From: Acholeplasma sp. OttesenSCG-928-E16
GTDB taxonomy: Bacteria; Bacillota_I; Bacilli_A; Acholeplasmatales; Acholeplasmataceae
NCBI GenBank assembly: GCA_030266845.1
Contig: JAJDIT010000002.1
Span: forward strand, 62,001 to 126,000
DNA length: 64,000 nucleotides
Direction of reading: 5' to 3'
Positions 25,893-34,374 of the stretch are shown piece after piece. Numbering within the stretch: the stretch's first letter is position 1; every line of letters starts with the position of its first letter. The notes beneath the pieces are model-generated. The model did not search any database, had not been told where the DNA came from, and worked only from the letters and a program-made list of their open reading frames with translations. The position numbers and the translations under genes were made by a program.

Positions 25893-27122
25893 AATACAGT
25901 AATTACCTTTATGGAAAATTTTGACTTCGGTTTGATCTTTTTTCTTACCGATAATTTCCATATCAGGTGAGCCAAACATAAAGTCAACATGGATTCCTGA
26001 AATATTACATCCTCTTTTTTCTAATTCCTCTTTTGATAAACTACTACCATCTTTTGTGTTAGTCGGATAGGCAGCACCTAATGCCATATGACATGATGCA
26101 TTTTCATCAAATAGTGTATTATAAAATAATGTCTTAGAATTTGAAATCGGAGAATCATCAGGTATTAATGCTATCTCGCCAATTCTTGATGCTCCCTCAT
26201 CATAGAAAAGAATATTCTTTAGGGTTTCCTTTTCTTTTTTTGCATCAAAATCTACTACTTTTCCATCTTCAAAAACCAAATAGAAATCCTCAATTAACTT
26301 ACCTTGAAAATCTAGAGGCATTGTTGCTACAACTTTTCCGCTCACCTTAAATTTATGAGGCATCGTGAAGTTTTCTTCAGTTGGTAAATTAGGATTAAAC
26401 CTAACACCAAAAGTAGAAACGTCCTCTCCACCAGCCCAAATGTGATCGTCTGCTAAACCGACAGTAATATCAGTGCCCAAATTATTTTTAAAATGAAGTG
26501 ACTCAAAATTAAAATCAGTTAGTAATTTATTATATCTTGATAGTTTTTGATTGTGTTTATCCCAATTTGAAAAGCTATTTTCATCTACTCTGCAGGCTAC
26601 TAAAATGCTTTCTAACAATCTATCAAATGCTTCTTCTTCGCTAAAGCCACTAAAAACTTTTTTTGCCCAAACCGGATTAGGATAACCAACAACTGTCCAC
26701 TGTCCATGATTAGACATTAAATAATCCCGTCTCATTTTAAGTCTTTCATTTAGTGCCCTTGATGATATTTGGAGTCTTTTAGAGTCGACGTCACTATTTA
26801 TGCCTAAAATTGGTGAGGTGATCGAAATAAAACAAGCCTTATTTTCACAAGCATATTCATTCATTCTTATGATATAGTCAGGAACATTCGCCAATTTTTC
26901 CTCACTTTTATGGATTAAGTGTTCTCTTGAAATGATCTCATCAGTAAAGTTTACAATTACTTCTCCTGCGCCAGCTAAGTATGCCTCTTTTGTTAAAAGT
27001 CTAGCAAATGGAGCAGAGTTGATTGATGATTGAATAAAGACGATTTGATCCTTTTGTACATTAACACCTTTTAAGATAACTAATTTTGCATATTCATTAA
27101 GTAAATAATCTCTATTCTTCAT
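25890..27122 (-). CDS. M29-family aminopeptidase
   Basis: Metalloaminopeptidase of family M29 (AmpS/PepS/aminopeptidase T type), 410 residues, cytosolic. Recognisable segments are LVILKGVNVQKDQIVFIQ at the start, the WTVVGYPNPVWAKKVF block, the metal-ligand region with ENFTMPHKF, and HMALGAAYPTN and IHVDFMFGS near the C-terminus. The frame extends to a TTG at 27137, but the ATG at 27122 follows GAGG and gives MKNRDYLL. It overlaps the previous membrane-protein gene by 11 bases, so it belongs to the SPFH operon transcript. Confidence 0.9.
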   Translation of the reverse strand: MKNRDYLLNEYAKLVILKGVNVQKDQIVFIQSSINSAPFARLLTKEAYLAGAGEVIVNFTDEIISREHLIHKSEEKLANVPDYIIRMNEYACENKACFISITSPILGINSDVDSKRLQISSRALNERLKMRRDYLMSNHGQWTVVGYPNPVWAKKVFSGFSEEEAFDRLLESILVACRVDENSFSNWDKHNQKLSRYNKLLTDFNFESLHFKNNLGTDITVGLADDHIWAGGEDVSTFGVRFNPNLPTEENFTMPHKFKVSGKVVATMPLDFQGKLIEDFYLVFEDGKVVDFDAKKEKETLKNILFYDEGASRIGEIALIPDDSPISNSKTLFYNTLFDENASCHMALGAAYPTNTKDGSSLSKEELEKRGCNISGIHVDFMFGSPDMEIIGKKKDQTEVKIFHKGNYCI

Positions 27123-27579
27123 TATCCTCTTTTTCAACTTCTACTTTTTCTTTTTCTAAAGCTGCCTTTCTTTCATAGTAGTTCATATATCCTTCTTTTT
27201 GGTTATCACCTTGATCCCACTTCTTTTTAAAACTCACTAGAGTGGAAATTAAAGCAGCTAATCCTATTGCCAAAACTATAATTGGAATATAAAACCTTGT
27301 TCCATTTTCGATTACTGCGTTTATTATCAATAATGCCCCACCCAATATAAAACTAATTCCAAGCCATGAAAAACCCTTTTTTAGCTGAATCTCTTCCTTT
27401 TTTGTTGTAAATGCTTGAACTAATAAAGCAAGTCCAATTGCCCATAATATAACTGTTGCTGCCCAACTTAGATTAAAGCCTGTGAATGGTTTTATACCTG
27501 CAACTCCAAGCCCATAGAAAACACCAGATATAATTAAAGCTAATGCCACTGCTACTTTTGATAGTATTCTACTTACCAT
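27112..27579 (-). CDS. Four-TM membrane protein of unknown function
   Basis: 155 residues with about four hydrophobic helices (about 8-28, 38-58, 70-90, 95-115) and a charged, coiled C-terminal tail rich in Lys and Glu. No family was recognised. It overlaps the one-TM gene upstream by 11 bases and the aminopeptidase downstream, so it is translated with the SPFH/zinc-ribbon genes. A membrane partner of that complex is possible. Confidence 0.6.
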   Translation of the reverse strand: MVSRILSKVAVALALIISGVFYGLGVAGIKPFTGFNLSWAATVILWAIGLALLVQAFTTKKEEIQLKKGFSWLGISFILGGALLIINAVIENGTRFYIPIIVLAIGLAALISTLVSFKKKWDQGDNQKEGYMNYYERKAALEKEKVEVEKEDNEE

Positions 27580-27940
27580 TTTTTTTCTCCTTTTTCTTAA
27601 GAATTACGCTTTCTGATAAAGCGGTAATTTTATCGTTGTTATCCAAAACGACAAACGAATTTCTCTTAAATTCCTTAATAAAACCAGTTATTCTGATATT
27701 TATGTATTTATCTCTAACTCCATCGGTTGTGATTTGATATCTACCCGGAGTAAAATCACTATCTTTTAAGACAGTATATTCGATTCCTCTTTGCAGATAA
27801 TTATCACTACTCTGATTATCATCTTTCAAAGAATCTCTATTTTTCTTTTTTCTAATAGTGTAAATAACCAAAAATATTCCTAATAGAAAAACCAAAACTA
27901 CCAGTATAACTAATACTATAATCAATTGTTCTTTTGTCAT
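27569..27940 (-). CDS. One-TM membrane protein of unknown function
   Basis: 123 residues: an N-terminal transmembrane helix (about 5-28) followed by a Lys-rich stop-transfer and a soluble domain containing YQITTDGVRDKYINIRITGFIKEF, which looks like a small beta fold. It begins 4 bases after the zinc-ribbon gene ends and overlaps the next gene by 11 bases, so it is part of the same operon. Confidence 0.6.
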   Translation of the reverse strand: MTKEQLIIVLVILVVLVFLLGIFLVIYTIRKKKNRDSLKDDNQSSDNYLQRGIEYTVLKDSDFTPGRYQITTDGVRDKYINIRITGFIKEFKRNSFVVLDNNDKITALSESVILKKKEKKNGK

Positions 27941-27944
27941 ATTA

Positions 27945-29030
27945 TCACCCGTTCTTACTTAATAAATAAACCCCAAATATTGTACCGATCAGTATTAAAA
28001 TTGAAACTACAATAATTAACACTTTCAGTGCGGAAACTGGAACCTTGCCAGTGACTTTACCATTAAAACCGTTGATAAAAAAATTATATAGTTTTTTATG
28101 CCAATCAAAATGACCAACATAGATCGGAAGCAATAAGTACTTGTGTGTAATTTGCAGATAGGTAGTTGAAACTTTAAGAGAATCCACTGTATCGTAAGAG
28201 TATTTTGCTAAAATACCTCTTTTAATCTTCTCTCTAATAATCACATCTGCTTGTTTCCAACATTCGATGCCATCTTTTGCATATTGGTTTGCGCTATACC
28301 CAAAAAGATATTCTATTCGATAATTAAGTGAGTTATTAGAGTCAAAAGGACGGATTTTAGAAAGAGTATCCTGTGATATAGAAGAGGAAGCTTGAATCAT
28401 AACCTCATCATATATACAACCAAATGAACCACTAATATTAAAATATCTAATTTTTCTTTCTGTTATTGTCTTTCCGTTTACGCGTCTTGTGACAGTATAG
28501 TATTTTCCTAATCTACCAGTATATGTTGAATCGGTATCCGCATCATAGGTAAAGGCTGGACTATATACACCCTTAATGTTTTCTGGCTTTGAACTATCCT
28601 TAAACTTGCGCGGTGCTAATATTTTTTTCTTTTTCCAAACTTTTACTTTTTCAGCTGCCTCATTCTTTGTGAGTTTAAAAGGAACAATTCCATTTGGTTT
28701 TTGACCTGATAACTCTTTAGTTTGAATCACGCTGCTTGTTCCACAGAAAGGACAAGTAATAGAGATTTCATTTTTTTGAATTATCTCTTCTGCCCCACAG
28801 TTGGTGCAGCGAGCAACATGAGTCTCATTCGACCAAGTTTCAAATTTTGCATCAACATTAAAAATTAGTTCTTCCGTCTTTTCTGCTGGTATTTCTTTTT
28901 GGAATCCACAATGCTCACAATAAAGCCCTTGGGTCTCCGGATTAAAAATCAAATTCGATCCACACTGAGGACATTTTGCGATATCTGTATCTTTTTGTTT
29001 GCGGTTAGCGTAGATGTTTTGTTCCTCCAT
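27945..29030 (-). CDS. Zinc-ribbon membrane protein, YdjG-like
   Basis: 361 residues. Two N-terminal zinc ribbons use CPQC...CEHC (about 20-40) and CTNC...CPFC (about 71-92), a TFIIB-like arrangement. A long central domain contains LTKNEAAEKVKVWKKKK and PAFTYDADTDSTYTG; one C-terminal transmembrane helix follows (about 333-355). It resembles Bacillus subtilis YdjG, which acts with the SPFH protein YdjI at the membrane in the PspA envelope-stress system. It starts in a TAATG overlap with the SPFH gene. No pspA gene is visible in the window. Confidence 0.72.
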   Translation of the reverse strand: MEEQNIYANRKQKDTDIAKCPQCGSNLIFNPETQGLYCEHCGFQKEIPAEKTEELIFNVDAKFETWSNETHVARCTNCGAEEIIQKNEISITCPFCGTSSVIQTKELSGQKPNGIVPFKLTKNEAAEKVKVWKKKKILAPRKFKDSSKPENIKGVYSPAFTYDADTDSTYTGRLGKYYTVTRRVNGKTITERKIRYFNISGSFGCIYDEVMIQASSSISQDTLSKIRPFDSNNSLNYRIEYLFGYSANQYAKDGIECWKQADVIIREKIKRGILAKYSYDTVDSLKVSTTYLQITHKYLLLPIYVGHFDWHKKLYNFFINGFNGKVTGKVPVSALKVLIIVVSILILIGTIFGVYLLSKNG

Positions 29031-30133
29031 TATAGTTTTTCACCACATTCTGGACAAAACTTGGCTCCTTCTGCGATATCTGCTCCACATTTTGGACATC
29101 TTCTCCTTAGTGACTCTCCACATTCTGGACAAAACTTAGCTCCCTCAGCAACACTTGCTTTGCATTTTGGACAAGTAGACCCAGTTGGCTTGCCACATTC
29201 TGGACAAAATTTAGAATTCTCTGATAATTGGGCTCCACAATGAGCACATTTTTTAATTCCTTTTTTACTTGATGCTTTTGAAGCTTGTTCAGCCATATTT
29301 CCAAGCTGACCACCCATATTAGCGCCAAAACCTAATCCTAGACCAGCACCCATCATTCCGCCAGCAGTTCCAGGGTTTTTTGCCGCTTCTTTCATTGCTT
29401 CAATTTGACCAACAACTAACTCAACATCGATATTAGATCTTCTAACACCCATTGCCGCATTTCTATCAAGAGCTTTTTCAACTTCTTCTGGAACTGAGAA
29501 GTTTTCAAAATTGAATTTAGTTAGTTCTAATCCTAATGATTTAAAATCAGGTTGTAATGTTTTTTCAATAACCTGACCCATCTCTAGGACATTAGCTGCC
29601 ATATCTAATATAGGAATCTTAGATTCACCGACAGCATCTGTAAGTCCAGTTACGACCATGCTTCTTAAATAGTCAACAATATCTTTAGTTTGAAAAGATT
29701 TAATAGTACCCGATATTTCAGTCATAAAGACATATGGATCATCTATTCTAAATGAGTATGTTCCAAAAGCTCTTACTCTTAATGGTCCAAACTCTTCATC
29801 TCTTATCATGATAGGATTTTGAGTTCCCCATTTTTGATTTGGAAATTGTCTGGTGTTAACAAAATAAACATCATCCTTAAATGGACTTTCAAAACCATAC
29901 TTCCAACTCATTAATTTCGTCAATAGAGGAATATTTTCGGTATCTAGCTTATAAAAACCTGGTAAAAAGACATCAGCCATCTTTCCCTTTGTTACGAAGA
30001 TTGCCGCTTGACCCTCTCTTACTGTTAAGGCAGATCCTTTACTGATGAAGTCTTTCCTAATGTTGTATTCATACTTATACACTAAGGTATCTCTTGAATC
30101 GTCCTTCCATTCAATTACTTTTAATAATCCCAT
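29030..30133 (-). CDS. SPFH-domain protein with C-terminal zinc-ribbon repeats, YdjI-like
   Basis: 367 residues. Residues 1-about 255 form an SPFH/band-7 domain of the 'virion core protein' type (IEWKDDSRDTLVYKY, SAL-TVREGQAAIF, FGTYSFRIDDP). A glycine/methionine-rich linker and three zinc-ribbon repeats follow, each with CxxC...FCPECG. It resembles B. subtilis YdjI, a flotillin-like scaffold. The frame continues to a GTG at 30142, but ATG at 30133 with AGGTG upstream fits better. It is the first gene of its operon, behind a consensus promoter whose spacer is a perfect palindrome. Confidence 0.82.
   Translation of the reverse strand: MGLLKVIEWKDDSRDTLVYKYEYNIRKDFISKGSALTVREGQAAIFVTKGKMADVFLPGFYKLDTENIPLLTKLMSWKYGFESPFKDDVYFVNTRQFPNQKWGTQNPIMIRDEEFGPLRVRAFGTYSFRIDDPYVFMTEISGTIKSFQTKDIVDYLRSMVVTGLTDAVGESKIPILDMAANVLEMGQVIEKTLQPDFKSLGLELTKFNFENFSVPEEVEKALDRNAAMGVRRSNIDVELVVGQIEAMKEAAKNPGTAGGMMGAGLGLGFGANMGGQLGNMAEQASKASSKKGIKKCAHCGAQLSENSKFCPECGKPTGSTCPKCKASVAEGAKFCPECGESLRRRCPKCGADIAEGAKFCPECGEKL
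29043..29267. repeat. Three tandem 75-bp repeats encoding zinc ribbons
   Basis: CCACATTCTGGACAAAA recurs at 29043, 29118 and 29193, an exact period of 75 bp (25 residues). The copies at 29043 and 29118 are the most alike, which suggests recent duplication. Confidence 0.75.
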
Positions 30134-30165
30134 AACCTTCACCTCATTCGTTTTTTTATTTAGAT

Positions 30166-30194
30166 TATATAAACAATTTTATATAATGTCAATT
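30166..30194 (-). promoter_or_regulatory. Consensus promoter of the SPFH operon with a 24-bp palindromic operator
   Basis: TTGACA at 30194-30189 and TATAAT at 30171-30166 with a 17-base spacer. ATTATATAAA (30166-30175) and TTTATATAAT (30180-30189) are perfect inverted repeats around CAAT. The palindrome fills the spacer and touches both hexamers, the classic place for a repressor. Confidence 0.8.
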
Positions 30195-30327
30195 TAATGG
30201 TGCCAATCATGCTTGATCAAATAAAATATCCTTATGATTCAATTTAGCATGACATTAACACATAATTATTATACCATAATCTTTTTGTACTTTTAATATT
30301 CAATTTATATTAAATTGTGTAAGTTTA

Positions 30328-30360
30328 TTTTAATAAAACCGCCATCAACGATAGCGGTAT
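30328..30360 (-). terminator. Intrinsic terminator after galE
   Basis: ACCGCTATC and GATGGCGGT pair over 9 bp (one G-T) with a GTT loop, followed by TTTATT on the minus strand. The rest of 30195-30327 is AT-rich and holds only a separated 7-bp inverted repeat (TCATGCT/AGCATGA). Confidence 0.85.
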
Positions 30361-30378
30361 TTATATTTTTTTAAAATG

Positions 30379-31353
30379 TTACTTATTAACTTGTTTTTTC
30401 CTAAATGAAAGTTCTGATGAAATCATGTCTAATAGACTATATTTAGGAGTGAAACCAAGCAAACTTTTTGCCTTTTTAGTAGATGCAATCAATATAGCAG
30501 GGTCACCCTCTCTTCTACAATCAAGATTGTATTTGATTTCAGCAACTTTTTTTACCTCATTAATCACCTCTAAAACGGTGTATCCGGAACTAGAACCAAG
30601 ATTGACGATCTCAGATTTATTTCCCTTGCTTAGGTAAAGCGCCCCCAAAACATGAGCGTATGCTAAATCAGAAACGTGAATATAATCTCTAACACATGTA
30701 CCATCCTTAGTATCATAGTCACTACCGAAAATACTCAAAGGTCCTCTAAGTCCTAAAACGGATTCAATAGCCAATGGAATAAGATGAGTCGCAATATCTC
30801 TTTTATAACCTATTTTTAAAGATTCATCACTACCAGCAACATTAAAGTATCTAAAAATCATGTAATTCATGTTTTTTGCTTCACAAACCCATTTTATCAT
30901 TCTCTCACAGGCAAGCTTTGTCTCTCCATATGGATTTATTGGAGCCGGAATATCCGTTTCTTCGCAGACACCTTTTGATGGTTCACCATACACTGCTGCC
31001 GTCGATGAGAAGACAAAACTCTTAACGCCATGGGCTGAGGCTGATTCAAGTAATACTCGTACCCCTTCCACATTATTATGATAGTACTCAAGCGGAACCT
31101 TAACCGATTCAGGAACGACTATCTTTGCAGCAAAGTGCATTACAACATCTATTCCACTCTCATTTTCAAAGACTCTATCAACATCATCCTTTACCCTAAT
31201 GTCTCCATAGTAAAGTTTCGCTTTATCGTGGATAAATTCCTTATGACCTGTTGAAAAGTTATCAAGGATCACCACACTATGTCCAGCCTTTATTAGTTCA
31301 TACTGAGTATGACTCCCAATATAGCCTGCTCCTCCTACAACTAGTACTTTCAT
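30379..31353 (-). CDS. galE: UDP-glucose 4-epimerase
   Basis: Extended short-chain dehydrogenase/reductase that interconverts UDP-glucose and UDP-galactose with bound NAD, 324 residues. The nucleotide loop VVGGAGYIGSH opens the protein. The catalytic Tyr-Lys pair lies in NPYGETKLACE, and SSTAAVYG precedes it. ATG at 31353 follows AAGGAG by six bases; an upstream ATG in frame has no such site. It supplies nucleotide sugars for glycolipids or exopolysaccharide, or lets galactose enter glycolysis. It is the last gene of a unit with Sel1 and HIRAN genes. Confidence 0.93.
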   Translation of the reverse strand: MKVLVVGGAGYIGSHTQYELIKAGHSVVILDNFSTGHKEFIHDKAKLYYGDIRVKDDVDRVFENESGIDVVMHFAAKIVVPESVKVPLEYYHNNVEGVRVLLESASAHGVKSFVFSSTAAVYGEPSKGVCEETDIPAPINPYGETKLACERMIKWVCEAKNMNYMIFRYFNVAGSDESLKIGYKRDIATHLIPLAIESVLGLRGPLSIFGSDYDTKDGTCVRDYIHVSDLAYAHVLGALYLSKGNKSEIVNLGSSSGYTVLEVINEVKKVAEIKYNLDCRREGDPAILIASTKKAKSLLGFTPKYSLLDMISSELSFRKKQVNK

Positions 31354-31391
31354 ATTTTTCTCCTTCATCTAAAAATATATTTTGATTACTT

Positions 31392-32315
31392 TTATTGGCG
31401 ATTGTTTTTGGTAAATTTTAGTTTATTTTTGACCACCAAATAACGCATGATATTTTCTATATAATCATCTGATAAAATTGGTAATGTGGTAAAATCATAG
31501 TTTTCCTTTTCATCACCAAGGTCATTAATTTCAACCAATATATCAAGTGACTTAAAGTCGCCATGATCTGCTGCAAGATTTAAATACTTCAAGGCTAGAT
31601 CGATTCTTCTTTTGGTTCCAAAGCCCAATAAGAAACACAAACCAACTTCTCTCATCCCTACCGCAAACGATAATGTAGCAGCGGCACTGAAATACTTGAA
31701 AGCCTGCTCTGCATCGATATTTGTACCAATCCCGTTTTTATACATTCTTCCGATTCTAACTAATTCATAACCACCAGGATTTTTAATATCCATCATGATT
31801 TTAAAAGCTGCTTCGTCATCTTTTGGAACTGCCTTTCCTATTTCATAGTATCTAGAAAGTAACCAAGCATCTTGCTGATAACCCTGATCATAGGCTTCCT
31901 TGACTAGTGAAAATCCTTTTTGGTATTCATGATTTGTATAGAATAAGTTTCCTAGATTGGACTTACCTCGTAAATTACCCATTTGGTCTGCTAACTCATA
32001 ATACTTTTTAGCTTCTTTAAATTTTGACTTAATCAAGTTGCCAAAATCACCAGCATAAGCGTCTCCTAAAGCGATGATTGCATCTAGATTTTGATGTTTT
32101 AACGCTGCTTCCTTTAAATATTTAATCCCAAGTTTAACGTTTCTTGCTGTGCCCATTTCAAGAATATAACATAAACCCAAAATATAAGCCATATCGGTAT
32201 TGCCATCGCCGTAGGCTTCTAGTGCATCAAAATAAACTGTCTCATCATAATCATCGATTCTTTTTTTATATATTTCGTATAGGTTTTGGTCAATCATTTT
32301 TGTTTTCCTCTTCAA
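31392..32315 (-). CDS. Sel1-like tetratricopeptide repeat protein
   Basis: 307 residues made mostly of Sel1-type repeats of about 36 residues: AYILGLCYILEMGTARNVKLGIKYLKEAA, then AIALGDAYAG, KSNLGNLFY, RIGRMYKNGIG and LCFLLGFG. Such solenoids bind proteins. No signal peptide, so it is cytosolic. The gene overlaps the HIRAN gene by 26 bases and is translated with it, which suggests that the two products cooperate. Confidence 0.8.
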   Translation of the reverse strand: MKRKTKMIDQNLYEIYKKRIDDYDETVYFDALEAYGDGNTDMAYILGLCYILEMGTARNVKLGIKYLKEAALKHQNLDAIIALGDAYAGDFGNLIKSKFKEAKKYYELADQMGNLRGKSNLGNLFYTNHEYQKGFSLVKEAYDQGYQQDAWLLSRYYEIGKAVPKDDEAAFKIMMDIKNPGGYELVRIGRMYKNGIGTNIDAEQAFKYFSAAATLSFAVGMREVGLCFLLGFGTKRRIDLALKYLNLAADHGDFKSLDILVEINDLGDEKENYDFTTLPILSDDYIENIMRYLVVKNKLKFTKNNRQ

Positions 32316-33168
32316 TTTCTACAAATATTATAGCATCAAGTGGCTTCATTTTAAAGTCAGCAATATATGCCTTTACGTTTATTTTTTCATCTATAAGTGG
32401 AGCTAACACTTCAGCGAACTCTTTTGGCAGATAACCAAATTTTATGCCTTCCTTACTGTGTATTGCGATGGCGTTTTTATCTTGCGGATTACTAGTCTCT
32501 CTTTTTAGGATTAATTCTGCCTCCATTCCTGGTAAATAGTCATCCCTAAGATAATGGAAAAAAACACCAGCAATTCTAGAAAAATACTTTCCTTCTTCTA
32601 TTTTTAAATACTTATATTCATGCTTAAAATATTTAATTTTTTCGGCGATTAATTCAGTTATTATTTTATCTTTTTCATTTATTTTTGGTAAGTATTCATT
32701 ATATGGTATCAAAGTTCCATTTTTATTCAAAGAATCAAAATCAATCATGTCGTTTTCATGTAAATACTTTAATTGCTTTAAAGAGTTCAAAAAAACATTA
32801 TTGTAGATTGCTCTTGGAATTAAATCAGGAGCCTCTTTGCTTCTATTGAAAATCTCAGTCAATATAGCTCTTATTTCAAAAAAAGAAAAGTTGATGAATT
32901 CCTTATTCCTAATTGATTTATATACCTCTAGTTCTTTTTCTTTCGAATATGTTACTAACTCAAAAGGAAGAAAAAAGGAGACTTCATTTAGGTCATCTAG
33001 GAAGTTATTAAGCATCTCTGCGAAATAATAGTCTTCAAAAGGATCTATTCTGTTTCTTTTTACCTTGTAAGTGCATAAGATCTTTGGGAGGCTTGAATTT
33101 TTCTTTTCAAAATAGGGAATATATTGGTATATCTTTTCAAGCTTTTGCCTTGCTGATAATCCATCCAT
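32290..33168 (-). CDS. HIRAN-domain protein with a novel N-terminal region
   Basis: 292 residues. The last ~90 form a HIRAN domain (GKYFSRIAGVFFHY, LILKRETSNPQDKNAIAI, KFGYLPKEFAEVLAPLI), a fold known to recognise DNA ends or 3' termini in HLTF and often fused to helicases. Here it is fused to about 195 residues of unrecognised helical sequence and no ATPase motif. The gene ends in TGA, overlaps the Sel1 gene, and has a GGAGG site. It may be a DNA-binding adaptor, but this is an inference. Confidence 0.75.
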   Translation of the reverse strand: MDGLSARQKLEKIYQYIPYFEKKNSSLPKILCTYKVKRNRIDPFEDYYFAEMLNNFLDDLNEVSFFLPFELVTYSKEKELEVYKSIRNKEFINFSFFEIRAILTEIFNRSKEAPDLIPRAIYNNVFLNSLKQLKYLHENDMIDFDSLNKNGTLIPYNEYLPKINEKDKIITELIAEKIKYFKHEYKYLKIEEGKYFSRIAGVFFHYLRDDYLPGMEAELILKRETSNPQDKNAIAIHSKEGIKFGYLPKEFAEVLAPLIDEKINVKAYIADFKMKPLDAIIFVEIEEENKND

Positions 33169-33198
33169 CGTTAGTCCTCCTAATTTATTGCTAAATAA

Positions 33199-33227
33199 AT
33201 TATATCAAATAAAAGAAGGCTTAGCAA
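33199..33227 (-). promoter_or_regulatory. Promoter of the HIRAN-Sel1-galE unit
   Basis: TTGCTA at 33227-33222 and TATAAT at 33204-33199 with a 17-base spacer. The -35 lies in the 3' arm of the potD terminator stem. Confidence 0.65.
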
Positions 33228-33242
33228 TGATTGCTAAGCCAA
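33208..33242 (-). terminator. Intrinsic terminator after potD
   Basis: GGCTTAGCAAT and ATTGCTAAGCC form a perfect 11-bp stem with a 1-base centre (in practice a small loop), followed by TTCTTTTATTT on the minus strand. Confidence 0.85.
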
Positions 33243-33246
33243 TAGT

Positions 33247-34374
33247 CTAGGAATTTTTAATCGAAATATATTTTTGATTTAATTTATCTACTAATGAACT
33301 GTTATATCTGAAAATCTCATCTTTGATGAAATCTACTTTTATATCATAAGCTTCTGGGTAGTCATATTCAGACATTACTAAATCGATGACGTCTTGCCTA
33401 ACTGATGTATATCCCATGTCTGTTGAATTTAGTTCTTGGGCATCTTTGCTTAAAATAAAATTGATAAACTTATATGCTCCATCTTTATTTGATGCATTTT
33501 TTGGGATTGCCATTGCATCTACCCAAATATTAGTACCATCAACAGGTACATAATAGTCTAGGTTTTCATTCTCATACTCATCATCAGTCATAATGTAGAT
33601 AGCGTTTCCTGAATAATCAACAGAAAGAGCATATTCTGAATTGTTACCTACTAAAAATTCATCTAGTGAAGCATCAACGGCAAACTTAGAATTACTGTTT
33701 TTAAAAACACTGGAAAGCCAAGATTCTGCTGCATTTAGCTGCTGATCAGTTGGATTATTTAAGGTACTATCAGTAATATTGTTATCTGCAAAGTGCTTTT
33801 TTAAAGCTATCATGAAAGCATCTCTTGATGAATCATACATGATTACTTTTTTTCCAGCAGTCATAGCATCAGTTAAAACTTCCCATCCTTTTCCTTCAAT
33901 ATCTGACATATCAATTTTATTTTTATTAACAACTATGCCGACGTTCCCCCAAAAATAAGGAGCTCCATATTTTAATAAATCAAATCCCCCTTGGGAAACA
34001 GAATCATCTGTTGCTAATTTATTAATGATTTTCTTTAATTCGACAGATAAATCGGTATCCTTATTAAATGAAGTTATTTTGGAATAGTCGATCTCCTCTA
34101 ACAGTCCCTTTGCCTGCATCTCTTCTAGTGCATAGTCACTTGGAACGATTACATCAAATGAGTTTGAGGAATCCTCAACGGCTGAAATTGCATCCTCATT
34201 TGAATCAAAAGGCACTACATCTACTCTAATATTATATTCACTCTCAAATTCCGCTACAACATCTTCAGAGAGATATTCATTAGGTAAATATACCTTAATA
34301 CTTTCCCTATTGTCGCAGGCAGTAATTGTAATCATAAATACTGCTGCCATAATTAAACTAAATATTTTTTTCAT
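33247..34374 (-). CDS. potD: Spermidine/putrescine-binding lipoprotein PotD
   Basis: Periplasmic-type substrate-binding protein anchored as a lipoprotein: the signal peptide ends ITAC with Cys20. The 375-residue mature fold contains the PotD/PotF core (SDYALEEMQAKGLLEEIDYSKI, PYFWGNVGIVVNK, DALLKHFA-like segment, VDAMAIPKNA). It captures polyamine for PotABC. Its ATG overlaps the end of potC, so the order is potA-B-C-D in one operon with a terminator after potD. Confidence 0.93.
   Translation of the reverse strand: MKKIFSLIMAAVFMITITACDNRESIKVYLPNEYLSEDVVAEFESEYNIRVDVVPFDSNEDAISAVEDSSNSFDVIVPSDYALEEMQAKGLLEEIDYSKITSFNKDTDLSVELKKIINKLATDDSVSQGGFDLLKYGAPYFWGNVGIVVNKNKIDMSDIEGKGWEVLTDAMTAGKKVIMYDSSRDAFMIALKKHFADNNITDSTLNNPTDQQLNAAESWLSSVFKNSNSKFAVDASLDEFLVGNNSEYALSVDYSGNAIYIMTDDEYENENLDYYVPVDGTNIWVDAMAIPKNASNKDGAYKFINFILSKDAQELNSTDMGYTSVRQDVIDLVMSEYDYPEAYDIKVDFIKDEIFRYNSSLVDKLNQKYISIKNS

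Noticed and set aside
29043-29267. The 75-bp tandem repeats as a mobile or CRISPR-like array
   Set aside because: The repeats are in frame and encode zinc ribbons in the SPFH protein, which explains them fully.
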